DNA of 62,000 bases from Tubiluchus corallicola (GCA_030141605.1 JAQGDQ010000409.1:62616-124615), one strand, 5' to 3'; shown: positions 36,101 to 45,544, numbered from the stretch's first letter. A program made the numbers and translations. Notes: a model not told the origin generated them from the letters alone.

Positions 36101-39100
36101 AGATATGAAGTACGACCAGACAGTGATGAGCGATTTTTGTAATCTGATTATAATCTTGTTCTTGTAATTCAATATCATAATTAATCTTTTACAATGATTT
36201 TTAGCGTTTTAGCCATATTTTTAAATGACTGCAGTGAAATATAACCTATATACATCTTAAAGGTTTTCGTTGTTGTCTGCAATTTTCATACTTATAAACT
36301 ATTTTTATACGCGTACCCGCTTTTTCGTTATAACTCTATGGCTATACAGCACTACACGCGTCATGTGTCAATGAATGCGAAGTCTACGGTTTGCAACACT
36401 GTTGTTCACAAAATTGTGTGCAGTGTGCAAGGCGAGAAAAGATAAAAATTTTTTAGATAAACCAGAGGATGATGTAGTTAGGTGTGAAATTCAACTTATT
36501 GATCAGCTGTGTAATCTGGGCCAATATTTTAAACATTTTTTGGCTAATCACATAACAAAAGCTAAATTGCTTTTAAAGTTTACAAAAGGTGTAGAAATTG
36601 CCGGAAATGATACGTTGACGGTCGGTAATTTGGACAACACAAACCTCAAATATTATAAAAATGAAGTGGACAAATACATCAAAGTTTTATGGAGTAGAAA
36701 AATACAACATCTAAACCAGTTGACCGGTAATCCGCAAGAGATAATTCCTGTATTCACAACACCATCAGATATACCTGCCAGTAAATATGACAGATATATA
36801 GAAACAAGTGCGTTAACTCTGCTACTTGGAAGAGGTTGCAAATCATTTAAATACAGGATAGGTATAATTGATTCAGATCTGTGTGTTTTCGGTTTGGGCA
36901 GTTAAACCCCAGAACATTTAATTTTTCATTGTCCGTTACCACTTGTTAGACAAGATATGAGAGAGAATTTCGAGCGCGGCTTAGAAAATAATGACATTCG
37001 AAACATTTACAGAGAGAGAGACACTAATGTAGGTAAAATGCATATAGATATTGTAAAAGAACTAACCCAAAATGATCTTATAGTAAATTGATTATACAGG
37101 GATACTGTTTATACATGAATTATATATGAACGTAAGATTATTTATGTATGTATAAGCTACAACATATACTACTTGTACATAGTGTATAACATGTATAAAC
37201 ATTATACGCAAATATTAGATATGTATTTAGAATTTGTAAATCATAATGCAGAATTGTTAGTGTGCAGAACTTAATGTAAAAATTTATTTAATGTACATAA
37301 TGTAAAGATTTATTTAATATTTTTGTACTTATGTGCCCTGCAAATAGAGGGCTTATTGTATCATTTTCAATAAGGATTTTTAATAATAATAATAATAAAG
37401 GCGAGAAAAATGAAGAAAAAACCCTGGGGTTAACATACCGCCTTTTAGTCAGTGTGTAACACATAATTTCGATTAATTGAATTACTGTTCAATCGTCGAA
37501 TAAATTGATTTATACTTGGTTGTAATCGCGATTAATTCTATTAATCTATTAATCGCCCATCACTACTACCAGACAAAGCATACATTGGCTTCCTAACTGC
37601 TCTAGAAGCCAGGCTGCAGCCCTTATCTGTAAAATACACAGTTTACGTACAAGCCATGTTAAGGATAATGTACTTCAGTCGATTCTTTTAATTCGTTTAA
37701 AGGAAGACAGGATGATTTTTCATATACGACCCCATTTCCAAATCCGATAAAAGTCCGACATTTTAACACAATTAATACTGCAGAAGCGTATCTGATAATT
37801 AAATAATAGATTAAAAACTTAATTGACAGCGGGTGAGCCCGACTATTGATGACATCACAAACTAACAAAATTTGCAACATCAAAAACATTCCACGAGTGT
37901 GTTGCACTGTTTGTGAAAGTGAAAATTGAAGTACAGTGATACTGTTGGATATTCAGTGTGTTGTGCTAAAACTAGGCACGTTTTAAGATAAAAACTCAAA
38001 TTTCAAATTTACCATTGTGCTCATGCATGTGCTGTCGTACGTGTGTAGTTCGTCACAAACTAACACATCTGAACTGAGAGTTATAGCATCTGTTTTTGTG
38101 CAACGCATTTCCGAAATGCAGGTGCTAGTGCCCGTCTAACTACCAAATGGCGAAATGCATGCAACAGCAAAGAACTAGTGGCGCGAACATGAAATTGGGT
38201 GCGTATGGTGATAATTCTTTCATTTTTGAAAAAATAGTATGTTTCCCTTCAAAATTTTGAAGAGTAGATTGTTTTGATCTATAGTTTAAGATTGGGTCTG
38301 GTTTTGCTCTAACAACTTTTTTACAATAATGTCTTATCTGTGATGTCAAAATATAAAGAAAACTCTTCACCAAACTACACCACATGCACATTCTACGTAA
38401 TCTTTAATTATGCTCCTGAAATGATGGTCATAAGTTAACTGCTAATAGATTACAGATATGGTTTACGATTGTCATAGAACTGTTTGCCGCACAATGAACA
38501 AATGGAGGAGTTTTGCATAATTACATGAACGAAAACTAGACCGCTTCACGACGAAAAAGATCTGTTTGTAACAGCTACAATGCAAAGCGACTAACCAGAA
38601 TCCAAGAAAACTGAACCGCAAAGATGCAGTCATATACATGTACTGTCAAGCAATTAATGTCTTGCCCAAATTTCTCAGCAAGGCAGTTAACAATGTTTCT
38701 AAATATGATCTTATCTAAGTATACATTCGTGAAACAGTTGAAAATTATTTGCTAAAAACATTTGTATCTTTGCCAGAATTTAATGAATTTGTTTAATGAC
38801 GTAGTTGAACATTTACTGAAAAAAATAAAAACCAAGGATTCAAGAATCGCACACATTTTGTTATCGGAATCGCACAGATTTTGTTATCGGAATCGCACAG
38901 ATTTTGCCATCGCACTACCTAGTAAGTACAGTAAGCAATGAAAAATTACACATGTTGAAAAATGAAGAAAACAACCTATTGCACATTTGAAGTGAAATCT
39001 TGCGTGACTAATGTTAGCTTCAATTACTAGCAAAAACAGTTTAGCAACTGCTGTGGCTAAAAGAAACGGGGCCCATATTTATATGCAAAGTGACCATTGT

Positions 39101-39928
39101 TGGTCAGTGCTGGACTCTAGTCTGGCCATCGAATACCAAAACTGCTGTATTTCACGAGTTTGTTTCACACTCGAAATAAAAATAGAACTGAATACGTTAT
39201 GAAATGCAAATGCATCAGGTTGTAATTGAAGCACCGAAAAGTGAAGATTTTAATCTCTCAGCTGAAGCCATGATATTAAATTTTTTTTGCCCATTTAAAA
39301 ATTCTAATTTACATGCTTCTCGCAGGAGTTTGATTAATGGATGGTGGGTGATGGGTCATTATTACTGTTTATACTGAATCTAGTCAAACTACACACACCT
39401 ACGAACTTTGCATTATAGTACATAAGAACATATAAACTATATTTGTCTTTTTGTGCCAGTTATTTATCAATCATTAATCAATAACAATGCGCGCAGTACA
39501 TTTTAAGCGACTTTAAAAAAATTTATATTTGATAGGGGCATGATTATGATTAAGTTTAGATTAAGATAGTAAATTTTACCAGCAAGTGCTTCAAAATTAA
39601 AAACGGAATGGAAAAATACAAAATAAAAATACAAGTCATAACATAAACTGAAAAGGAAAACATTTTGATTTTGATAACCATCAGTCTTGTTGCTGAACTG
39701 TGTTGTGTTAAACAAATAGAGAAAACTCACCATTTCTCTACGGAGAATTGCTATTGAAGCATCTAAATTACGGGGTCGGATGGCCGGTCGTACATTTGTG
39801 GGCAGGTCTTGCTGTATCATAGCCTTCATTTGATGAAGCCGCTCCATTTCTTTCCACTGGCTACTACTTGCTGTCATTAGAGCTGACAAGCTTTTAGGTA
39901 ACGGAGGTAGGTCGTCCAACGAAGCCAT
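22616..39928 (-). CDS. FAM89 family (leucine repeat adaptor, LRAP) protein, three coding exons, 203 aa
   Basis: FAM89 proteins are small leucine-repeat adaptors; FAM89B (LRAP25) links MRCK to LIMK1 in lamellipodial actin control, while FAM89A is little studied. Exons 39731-39928, 25709-25882 and 22616-22855 join in phase 0. Residues 5-17 read DDLPPLPKSLSAL (human DGLPPLPKSLSGL), 50-66 read IRPRNLDASIAILRREM (human LDAALALLRKEM), then VQLRQLDTSLLCQLWSLNES (human VGLRQLDMSLLCQLYSLYES). The last exon is acidic and Ser-rich (YWTPPGEG) and ends SQSDMNGFAL; it is diverged from the human tail. Length is near human FAM89A (184 aa). Intron 1 is 13.8 kb and hosts an opposite-strand gene. I cannot tell A from B; an invertebrate probably has one gene. 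Confidence 0.88.
23917..24050 (+). repeat. Two 77-bp-spaced direct repeats
   Basis: GGTCTGCTTAATCATTACCT at 23917 recurs as GGTCTGTTTATTCATTACCT at 23994, and both copies continue to AATTAGTGCATAA. They lie directly before a TATATAAA box and the hammerhead-like motif, so they may be upstream elements of one retroelement. Confidence 0.75.
24060..24067 (+). promoter_or_regulatory. TATA-like box of a presumed retroelement
   Basis: TATATAAA, followed within about 35 bp by a hammerhead-like core and 100 bp further by AATAAA (24162-24167). The spacing resembles an LTR or Penelope terminal region. No reverse-transcriptase coding sequence is attached. Confidence 0.35.
24094..24124 (+). ncRNA. Hammerhead-ribozyme-like core (candidate)
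   Basis: CTGATGA (24094-24100), one extra T, then GACAG, an 8-base loop and CTGTC forming a perfect 5-bp stem, then GAAAC (24120-24124). This is the order CUGANGA, stem II, GAAA of a hammerhead. The unpaired T before stem II and the lack of convincing stems I and III are against a working ribozyme. Penelope-like retroelements are known to carry minimal hammerheads of this type. Confidence 0.35.
24995..25640. repeat. Interspersed repeat family R1, copy 1
   Basis: Begins GCACAAGAAAACTCTCCACTT and ends CCCCTTTTCTTGTCCTTTAA, so the ends are short imperfect inverted repeats (AAGSACAAGAAAA). It shares long blocks with 54570-55262, for example AGTAAAGTTTGAAAAAATAA and AAACAAACAAAAAATCCTTT. No coding capacity; probably a MITE of unknown superfamily. 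Confidence 0.8.
25709..25882 (-). CDS. FAM89 exon 2 (leucine repeat)
   Basis: The acceptor reads TTATACCTAG on the minus strand and the exon starts with GTG (Val), continuing the human-like EMV-LRQLD junction. It encodes QLRQLDTSLLCQLWSLNES, an acidic stretch and ends EEDEEQ before donor GTGAGT. Confidence 0.88.
26258..26566. repeat. MITE-like fragment with CGGTATTTATTCGAGTATAA terminus
   Basis: ACGGTATTTATTCGAGTATAACG starts the stretch and two GTGCGCGTTATA motifs lie inside and at its end. The same terminus appears inverted at 35915-35948 (GTGCGCGTTATACTCGAATA). Both are probably ends of one non-autonomous DNA-transposon family. Confidence 0.55.
26870..27631. mobile_element. LTIR element, copy B, rearranged left half
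   Basis: From about 27160 to 27631 this copy follows LTIR-A: ACGGTGGGTGTCATA, GCCACGGCGTCCCG, CATCCATTATACTCTGCCTA and the GCGGGGCCTTTGCTAGT terminus. The left part (26885-27150) is unlike copy A except for the leading TATATATTAATTTCG and GGTATGGGCTT. So one arm has been replaced or lost. Confidence 0.7.
27675..27929 (+). other. Open frame without ATG, unrecognised (possible exon)
   Basis: Eighty-four open codons between stops, reading HLKAVGNFASSKCPYYEGKN onward with NYVILASDPKHSGLHGNVYI in the middle. The composition is protein-like and no other frame is open. It begins 44 bp after the LTIR-B end. I see no strong splice sites and no family similarity; it may be a remnant of transposon coding sequence or an upstream exon of the repeat-protein gene. 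Confidence 0.25.
28449..28577. repeat. Tandem duplication of a splice-acceptor-like 48-bp block
   Basis: ATACTGAGTGACTTGTTCTT followed by TCCTTTAG occurs twice, 73 bp apart (ending near 28502 and 28575), with related flanks (GACAGTAAAATAATTCCAAC and AACAGTAACATAAATCCAAT). Each copy ends in a pyrimidine-rich tract plus AG, but no long open frame follows. Confidence 0.7.
28749..28870 (+). CDS. Repeat-protein gene, upstream exon
   Basis: 122-bp exon with good GT-AG borders; only one frame is open. It encodes 40 residues, Lys/Ser/Thr-rich (SKQSSKTPKKNTAELKKTT), similar in bias to the linker of the downstream exon. Assignment to the same gene is by strand, position and composition. Confidence 0.5.
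28749..34881 (+). CDS. Unrecognised tandem-repeat protein gene nested in FAM89 intron 1
   Basis: Two exons are visible. Exon 28749-28870 (acceptor TTAATTTCAG, donor GTATGTTG) encodes a Lys-rich piece starting DNFSYSDAAKAVRLNNV. Exon 33164-34881 follows a TATATATACAG acceptor and has three parts: about seven and a half 25-residue repeats (TAPGPLLPVPQHPVGMDINK plus ATTSQ, 75 bp each), a basic linker (SEKTKKKIAAHQAANHAKMK onward) and three 64-residue repeats (ISRAPFPAPFPAGIDYKLSI onward, 192 bp each), ending KNSDAFKYLFNSD. The exon phases do not fit each other (2 nt left, 2 nt needed), so at least one exon is missing. In the linker the frame is broken at 34006 and restored before 34195. No catalytic motif; likely intrinsically disordered. 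Expression is unproven and it may be decaying. Confidence 0.5.
29236..29323. repeat. CTGT/CTAT microsatellite
   Basis: Interrupted (CTGT)n and (CTAT)n runs adjoining the 3' end of the antisense LINE; on the minus strand they would be its GATA/GACA-type tail. Confidence 0.9.
29330..32990 (-). mobile_element. Near full-length non-LTR retrotransposon, PHD finger plus EN plus RT, decayed
   Basis: Read on the minus strand: a PHD-type zinc finger (CPACEKPVKHNQKALGCDNC, later WFCHLCLQ) at 32800-32965; an AP-like endonuclease (MIHVNIRSLKANFD, IALSETWL, LLGDYNINL, IDHLPIF) at about 31450-32600; a reverse transcriptase with [20 protein letters not shown] and the catalytic FADD at 30517-30765; and the tail YNTRHNEY to GPVLWNRLS, ending at a stop at 29739. 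PHD and endonuclease share one frame, broken by a single TGA after WIHL. Later frameshifts separate the endonuclease and RT pieces. The layout points to the CR1/L2/Jockey side of the LINE tree. It lies antisense in the intron of the repeat-protein gene. Confidence 0.88.
33065..33160. repeat. (CTAT)n-(TA)n microsatellite abutting a splice acceptor
   Basis: About 20 units of CTAT pass into TATATA and end at CAG, directly before the large repeat-protein exon. The microsatellite therefore supplies the whole polypyrimidine/branch region of that acceptor. Confidence 0.95.
33164..33720 (+). repeat. 75-bp coding tandem repeat
   Basis: Units start near 33226, 33301, 33376, 33451, 33526, 33601 and 33676, with a shortened first unit. 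Variation includes silent CCT/CCC changes and His/Arg and Gly/Asp replacements. Confidence 0.95.
33164..34881 (+). CDS. Repeat-protein gene, large repeat exon (frame broken at 34006)
   Basis: First array 33164-33720, period 75 bp; second array 34213-34788, period 192 bp, first two units apparently identical. Both periods are multiples of three. The frame of the first array ends at TAA 34006-34008. A different frame is open from 34002 to about 34270 and is Lys/Pro/Thr-rich, like the linker before it. The original frame is open again from about 34128 to the stop at 34879. Two compensating indels, an unseen intron or assembly errors could explain this. Confidence 0.55.
34213..34788 (+). repeat. 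192-bp coding tandem repeat, three copies
   Basis: Copies begin at 34213, 34405 and 34597 (cysteine or arginine codon before ISRAPFPAPF). Copies one and two look identical over the stretch I compared; the third diverges at its end. Confidence 0.95.
35675..35680 (+). terminator. Candidate poly(A) signal of the repeat-protein gene
   Basis: AATAAA, with TGT-rich DNA and an A-run after it, about 800 bp behind the stop at 34881 and before the next mobile element. The intervening stretch holds small direct repeats (GCGTCGGAAYGG near 35270-35330) and no other gene. Confidence 0.45.
35915..35948. repeat. Inverted terminus of the 26258 MITE family
   Basis: GTGCGCGTTATACTCGAATA followed by AATACGGTATA is the reverse complement of the start of the 26258-26566 fragment. 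The other end of this copy is not clear. Confidence 0.55.
36121..37565 (+). mobile_element. hAT-like MITE, interrupted by a LINE
   Basis: Left terminus CAGTGATGAGCGATTTTTG, right terminus CGCCCATCACTA; flanks CGACCAGA and CTACCAGA agree in seven of eight positions. The outer parts 36121-36440 and 37398-37565 match the uninterrupted element at 8299-8756 (for example GAGAAAAATGAAGAAAAAA and GAATTACTGTTCA). The middle is a retrotransposon fragment inserted later. Confidence 0.85.
36441..37397 (+). mobile_element. 5'-truncated LINE inserted in a MITE, 12-bp TSD
   Basis: The target duplication AAGGCGAGAAAA is at 36429-36440 and 37398-37409. The insert codes for the C-terminal end of a non-LTR polyprotein: LLGRGCKSFKYRIG, a single in-frame TAA at 36903, then TPEHLIFHCPL and a stop at 37089. 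The pattern resembles the H-C cluster seen behind RT in I/R1/LOA-type elements. It ends in (TAA)n. This gives the insertion order: MITE first, LINE second. Confidence 0.85.
37697..38313. repeat. Interspersed repeat family R2, copy 1
   Basis: Begins TTAAAGGAAGACAGGATG and ends ATTGGGTCTGGTTTTGCTCT. Copy 2 is at 58270-58887. Shared blocks include TATTGATGACATCACAAACT and TTTCCGAAATGCAGG. The ends are short imperfect inverted repeats. No coding capacity. Confidence 0.8.
39731..39928 (-). CDS. FAM89 exon 1
   Basis: Encodes MASLDDLPPLPKSLSALM to ILRREM; donor GTGAGT follows on the minus strand (39730-39725). A possible acceptor (TATTTTTAG) lies about 20 bases before the ATG, so an additional 5' UTR exon may exist. 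Confidence 0.87.
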
Positions 39929-40189
39929 TAGATGCGGTGATTCAAACTTCTAAAAATACATTAATAATAGAATATAAAACAATCGTGAATGAATGTTGAA
40001 TGTACTTACAACCAAAGCTAAACAAAGACCAAGGAATCAGGTACAATTTACTAAACATGTAAACCTGTGTAGATCTAATTAATGCATAATAAAAATCAAG
40101 AGGTTACAATTCGGACCGTATACAGTAGCCACCTCAGATTTTGTTAATTTTATTACGAAAATACCAAACAACAATAAAATACACTAATA

Positions 40190-40625
40190 TCTGCATTTGC
40201 CGGACCTCGTTTTTACGTGTATCGGAAAATCTGGAGAAAATCTGGTCCGTAGAAAGTCCCGCATACTACGGACACAGTCCGTTGTTTTGCGAGCTTAACG
40301 ATAGTTGGCGGGTTGTCACTTTGTTTACATCCAAACAGCGTGTAACGACACGCGTAGCTTGTATGTGAGAGTGTTATGTGGTTGAATCAGAGTGTGTAAG
40401 TGGTTTAGAGTCAATTATGTGGAGTTATTTGATTCAATTGCTGACAGTTTATGTATACTTTTGCATAGGAACTAGGCGAACAATTCCACATTACCGTGAG
40501 TCTAATACACAGCACCTACTACATTAGCTTAGTATTGGAAAAATACGGACAATCAGCAAATTCAGGCCGACGTCTCTCTGCTTTTGTCCGGCAAACCGCG
40601 AAACACGAAATAGCAAAACATGATA
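40190..40625. repeat. MITE family M2, copy 1
   Basis: Starts TTTGCCGGACCTCGTTTTTAC and ends near TTTTGTCCGGCAAACCGCGAA; the ends are inverted (TTTGYCGGAC). Related copies: 60105-60520 (full), 56577-56770 (part), and an end fragment at 42925-42965. It lies just upstream of the FAM89 start. Confidence 0.75.
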
Positions 40626-40639
40626 TGATGACATGGTAC

Positions 40640-41190
40640 ACATATAGGATTACATAATTGCATTAACTTCATAATAAAATCGACATGGCATGATATGAAC
40701 ATAAACTGTTGCTTGCATTATAGTCAGAAGCATTACTTGTGTGACTATAATGCAATTAATGATGCAGGTGTTAGAGTGCAAAAAAGAAAGGTAAAACAAT
40801 GATGGAATGATAGTGGAGAATGTAGGAGATGGGAATTAGTAGGAATAGGTTAATGAAATGACGAGTGATGATTAGTGAATGAGTATGAATACGAAATTGC
40901 TCTTAGGGCAATATTATATATATACACATACATTTATAAACAGAAATACACTATGGGCTAGCCTGTCACTTACTGCGAACCTGAACATATGTCAGATACT
41001 ATACATGCTCAACATTTAATATGAATTTAAGCACGAAATTTTCAAACTTTTTTTGAATCTTTGCAATGACGAAATTGACTTAATATTTGCAGGTATTTTG
41101 TTCCACATGGTAGGACTCCTGTAAATGAGATTAAATGTTTCACAACATTTTGCAGCTGCCTCAGTCTTCAACTATGAAAGGAAATACCCA
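40640..41190 (-). mobile_element. LINE C-terminal fragment
   Basis: On the minus strand, 40990-41190 reads AAAKCCETFNLIYRSPTMWN and then IKSISSF-like, the usual tail of a CR1/Jockey-type RT. The left part 40640-40990 is low-complexity AT-rich DNA that may be its 3' UTR. Confidence 0.5.
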
Positions 41191-41359
41191 TAACAATAAC
41201 AATGTGCCTGCTTATATGCCACTAATGCCGTGGGCTCTAGTGCAAGAATATCGTACAAATAACATAGAACTCTGAGCCTGTCACAACATATTCAAGCTGT
41301 GGTCTAGAAAAGAATTTGTCATTATATAAAATAGTCATTAATGATGACCTTATAACGAC

Positions 41360-41475
41360 GTTGTTCTAAAATTCACTGATACTACCAAGGTCTTAAATCA
41401 GTGGGTATCTGACGATGGTTTCACCTTGTAAAAAGACTTGAGCAAAATCTATGATAGGTCATTTGATTGGCAGAT
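41360..41475 (+). mobile_element. CR1-like RT core fragment, catalytic motif degraded
   Basis: Reads FTDTTKV (from FADDTK), an internal stop, then FDWQMLFNVEKCK, the standard block behind the RT catalytic loop. It runs directly into the 64-bp minisatellite. Confidence 0.7.
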
Positions 41476-42755
41476 GCTGTTTAATGTGGAGAAATGTAAG
41501 ATTAGAGAGAACGGGGATGTTAATAAATGAGTCACTAATGCTGTTTAATGTGGAGAAATGTAAGACTAGAGAGTACGGGAATGTTAATAAATGAGTTACT
41601 AATGCTGTTTAATGTGGAGAAATGTAAGACTAGAGAGTACGGGAATGTTAATAAATGAGTTACTAATGCTGTTTAATGTGGAGAAATGTAAGATTAGAGA
41701 GTACGGGAATGTTAATAAATGAGTTACTAATGCTGTTTAATGTGGAGAAATGTAAGACTAGAGAGTACGGGAATGTTAATAAATGAGTTACTAATGCTGT
41801 TTAATGTGGAGATATGTAAGACTAGAGAGTACGGGAATGTTAATAAATGAGTCACTAATGCTGTTTAATGTGGAGAAATGTAAGACTAGAGAGTACGGGA
41901 ATGTTAATAAATGAGTTACTAATGCTGTTTAATGTGGAGAAATGTAAGACTAGAGAGTACGGGAATGTTAATAAATGAGTTACTAATGCTGTTTAATGTG
42001 GAGATATGTAAGACTAGAGAGTACGGGAATGTTAATAAATGAGTTACTAATGCTGTTTAATGTGGAGAAATGTAAGACTAGAGAGTAGGGGAATGTTAAT
42101 AAATGAGTTACTAATGCTGTTTAATGTGGAGAAATGTAAGACTAGAGAGTACGGGAATGTTAATAAATGAGTTACTAATGCTGTTTAATGTGGAGAAATG
42201 TAAGACTAGAGAGTACGGGAATGTTAATAAATGAGTTACTAATGCTGTTTAATGTGGAGATATGTAAGACTAGAGAGTACGGGAATGTTAATAAATGAGT
42301 TACTAATGCTGTTTAATGTGGAGAAATGTAAGACTAGAGAGTACGGGAATGTTAATAAATGAGTCACTAATGCTGTTTAATGTGGAGAAATGTAAGATTA
42401 GAGAGAACGGGGATGTTAATAAATGAGTCACTAATGCTGTTTAATGTGGAGATATGTAAGACTAGAGAGTACGGGAATGTTAATAAATGAGTTACTAATG
42501 CTGTTTAATGTGGAGAAATGTAAGACTAGAGAGAACGGGAATGTTAATAAATGAGTCAGTAATGCTGTTTAATGTGGAGAAATGTAAGATTAGAGAGAAC
42601 GGGGATGTTAATAAATGAGTCACTAATGCTGTTTAATGTGGAGATATGTAAGACTAGAGAGTACGGGAATGTTAATAAATGAGTTACTAATGCTGTTTAA
42701 TGTGGAGAAATGTAAGACTAGAGAATACGGGAATGTTAATAAATGAGTCACTAAG
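41473..42755. repeat. 64-bp minisatellite derived from an RT segment, about 20 copies
   Basis: The unit begins TGCTGTTTAATGTGGAGAAA and ends GAGTTACTAA. Its start equals the RT codons for MLFNVEKCK at 41473. Variants (GTACGG/GAACGG, GAGTT/GAGTC, GAGAAAT/GAGATAT) recur in ordered groups, which suggests blockwise expansion. Confidence 0.95.
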
Positions 42756-42769
42756 GTCTAGCAGGCAGT

Positions 42770-42893
42770 GTGCGGAAGCGGTCAGCGTGCGGAAGTGGTC
42801 AGAATGAGGAAACAGTCAGCGTGCGGAAGCAGTCAGTGTGCGGAAGTAGTCAGTGTGCGGAAGTAGTCAGTGTGCGGAAGTAGTCAGTGTATG
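42770..42893. repeat. 17-bp tandem repeat
   Basis: Tandem AGTGTGCGGAAGTAGTC-like units, about seven copies, degenerate at the left (GCGTGCGGAAGTGGTC). Confidence 0.9.
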
Positions 42894-42924
42894 GAACTGA
42901 ATACATGGCAATTGGGAAATTCGG

Positions 42925-43384
42925 ACTGCCGTCTCTCCGCTTTTGTCCTGCAAACCGAGATATGAATGTACCTGGAGTCTGGAACTGGTTAACAGAGGAA
43001 GCTGTAAACTCTTCTAGTGCAAATGGCTTCCAAGAGTCACTTGGAGTTCTTACCAGTCAGCCACCGAATACATTGCAATTTATTTTGATGCTGCAAGTGA
43101 TGGTCATCAGTTCAACTCAGTTCAAGTTTATTTGCACAAATACAAATGAGGTATCATGGGAAAAACATTAGTTATTATAAGTAATACACAGACAAAATAT
43201 AGAAAAATTTAAATAGTAAAGACTTAATATCATATAAAAAACTAATTAAATCAGAATTATTAAGAGCTAATAAAAACTTCATAAAAATTAATTAATTTAC
43301 ATAATCACAATATAAATTAATTACACAGCCACAACAGTTAAACATGATCACAATACAAATTAATTATATAATCACAGCAGGTGG
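42925..43384. mobile_element. Mixed LINE and MITE scraps
   Basis: An M2 terminus (CTCTCCGCTTTTGTCCTGCAA) is followed on the + strand by VWNWLTEEAVNSSSANGFQ, a CR1-type RT tail. From 43125 the plus strand reads CAAGTTTATTTGCACAAATA, which looks like an inverted LINE 3' end with AT-rich sequence behind it. Confidence 0.5.
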
Positions 43385-44150
43385 AATAATGATTGGCAAA
43401 TGTTATCTAATGCTGATAAATGTGAGGTAATGCATTGCGGTTTTGGGAATCTCAAAAGTGATGATGTTATGAATGGATCAACTCTTCAAAGTACAAATAG
43501 TAAAAATGATCTTGCTGTGATAATAATATCAGAGTTGACACCTTCCCAGCAATGTGTATCCTCTGTTAAGAAAGGAAACAAAATTTTGGGGATGATAAAG
43601 TGGCACATCGTTTCTAGAAATTTATAAAGAAATTGTATTGAAATTATACATTGGTTTGGTTAGACTTCATCTAGAATATCATGTGCAGCTTTGGAATCCC
43701 CACTATCACGAAGGTATATTACTTATGGAAAGTGTACAAAGACGTGCTATAAGAATAATATTAGGTTGTAAAAATCTGACATATTTGGAAAGAATGAAAT
43801 ATTGCAGTTTGACCACGCTTGAATTAAGAAGACACCGTGGAGATCTTATTGAAGTTTATCAAATATTAACTAGAAAAGAAAACATTATGCCTGAAAAATT
43901 CCTGAATTTAGTTGGTGAATCTAGAAGTAGAAGACATAATTTAAAACAGTTTAAAGAGCGGTCACGTCTTGACATCCGTAAATATTCATTTTCTGTGAGA
44001 GTTGTGAATGAATGGGATAATCTGCCTGCCATGGTGATTGCCACACCAACCACAGTAAAGTTTAAATCCTTAATCGACAATTATTTTGCAGAAAAGTATC
44101 GGGTTTCTATGAATGCACTCGCTCAACCACTAATCATGACAATATAACAG
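43384..44150 (+). mobile_element. CR1-like RT C-terminal half
   Basis: Reads NDWQMLSNADKCEVMHCGFG, a frame break near 43627, then LVRLHLEYHVQLWNPHYHEG, LLMESVQRRAIRIILGCKNL, TTLELRRHRGDLIEVYQIL and VVNEWDNLPA. These are the standard C-terminal blocks of CR1/L2 reverse transcriptases. It continues the fragment at 41360, the minisatellite and other insertions lying between. Confidence 0.85.
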
Positions 44151-45544
44151 TTGTTTATCCAGCACTCACAGACTACCATCAGGGTATAACTGCCTTCTTT
44201 TATTGCATTCATTTAAATATTTTCCAAGGGAGATTTTCGGAATTTGCATTTAGAAAAAGCCATATTACTGAGTATATTACGTTTTTGGAAAGATAGTATG
44301 CACTGTACATTTTCAAATCAGTTAAATAATAACTCGGGCACGACTCACAGTGTCACGGCGTTGTTCAACAGAATATATAGGGTCTGGTTAAATATTAGAG
44401 ACTAGGCTAATGCATCACAACTGACTTATTTTCTTTTCAAAGCGTTTTTAAAGTCACATACTCAACTGACTCATGATATTTATATTGATAATGAGGTGAC
44501 CAAACAATGCACAAATATTACCTACAGTTACATTACCGCGATCTAAATGCCGTAGAATAAAACAGTCAAAACCTTTTCATCGCTACGTGAAAACTCGATA
44601 GTCACATTGCATGAAAAATGTTTAAAGCTTTATTTTTTGTGATAAAAATATCAATTATACGAAATAATGTAAACACGGAGGTAAAGAAGAATACAACAAG
44701 GCAAGCGCACTTAAAGAATTTGCGCATGGAAATCAGAGGAAGCACCTGTTCAGAGTTGAACCTAACGCTACTCACACGGGCTTTCACACTTGGATCCTGG
44801 CTTCATGTTGTAAATTCGCGATTAAATTGCTCGCAGCTAACTTACAGCACAAAAACACCTTTAATAAATAAGGCTTAGAAATTCTTCTTGACATTTTATA
44901 TAACTTGAATGCTGTCTTATTACATACATGGTTTGCATTAACAGTAAGGCTGTGTAAAACGTTTTTTGTTATTTTTTGTCTCACATTTTAACACTATGGT
45001 CTTTTTCAAATTTGTATAACATTGCATAGAGTTTGAAGAAATAGCCAGAGAATTTGCATCACACACTTTGTCAACTGAGCGAGAGTTTAAATCTATGTCC
45101 TGTTAACAACTTTAAAAATACGGTTTTTGGTGATCAGTGCTGGACATTGGGAAGGTGAGACATTGGGAAAAGGGGACATTTTACCAGTTTGTGGGGATAT
45201 TTTAGATTACTAATAATAATCTTTACTCGTTTTACAATTCTTTCAAATAGGTAAGTGTAATGTTAAGTAATTATGACTTTGCAATAGAAAGTTTTCTGGG
45301 ATATAAATTACTTAAAATTCCATTTTCCTCTCCTTTAACATACCACAGTACTAAAAAGCTTTCTTAGAAATAACAAACTTGCAGCACTTTGTGATTATAA
45401 TGAGTGCTATGTTAAAATTGTACTGGTTCTGCTTAGTAAATAATTAAGCATGTAAAATTAAAACAAGATTTAAAAGCTAATTATATGTATCATCATATCC
45501 TTATATTATTATCATATACATATAATTATATGTATCATCATATA
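44151..45544. other. Intergenic, diverged R1 copy
   Basis: 44845-45340 resembles repeat R1 (TTACAGCAC at the left, CTCTCCTTTAACA at the right, AATAGGTAAGTG inside) but is diverged and rearranged. The rest shows nothing I recognise. Confidence 0.45.

Larger units (their letters stand above)
25883..39730 (-). other. FAM89 intron 1, 13.8 kb, gene- and transposon-bearing
   Basis: Holds, in order on the + axis, a terminal-repeat fragment (26258), LTIR-B (26870), an uncertain open frame (27675), the two detected exons of an opposite-strand repeat-protein gene (28749, 33164), an antisense LINE (29330), a hAT-like MITE split by a LINE (36121) and repeat R2 (37697). The stretch 38314-39730 shows only short triplicated AATCGCACAGATTTTG-like words near 38850-38910. 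Confidence 0.75.
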
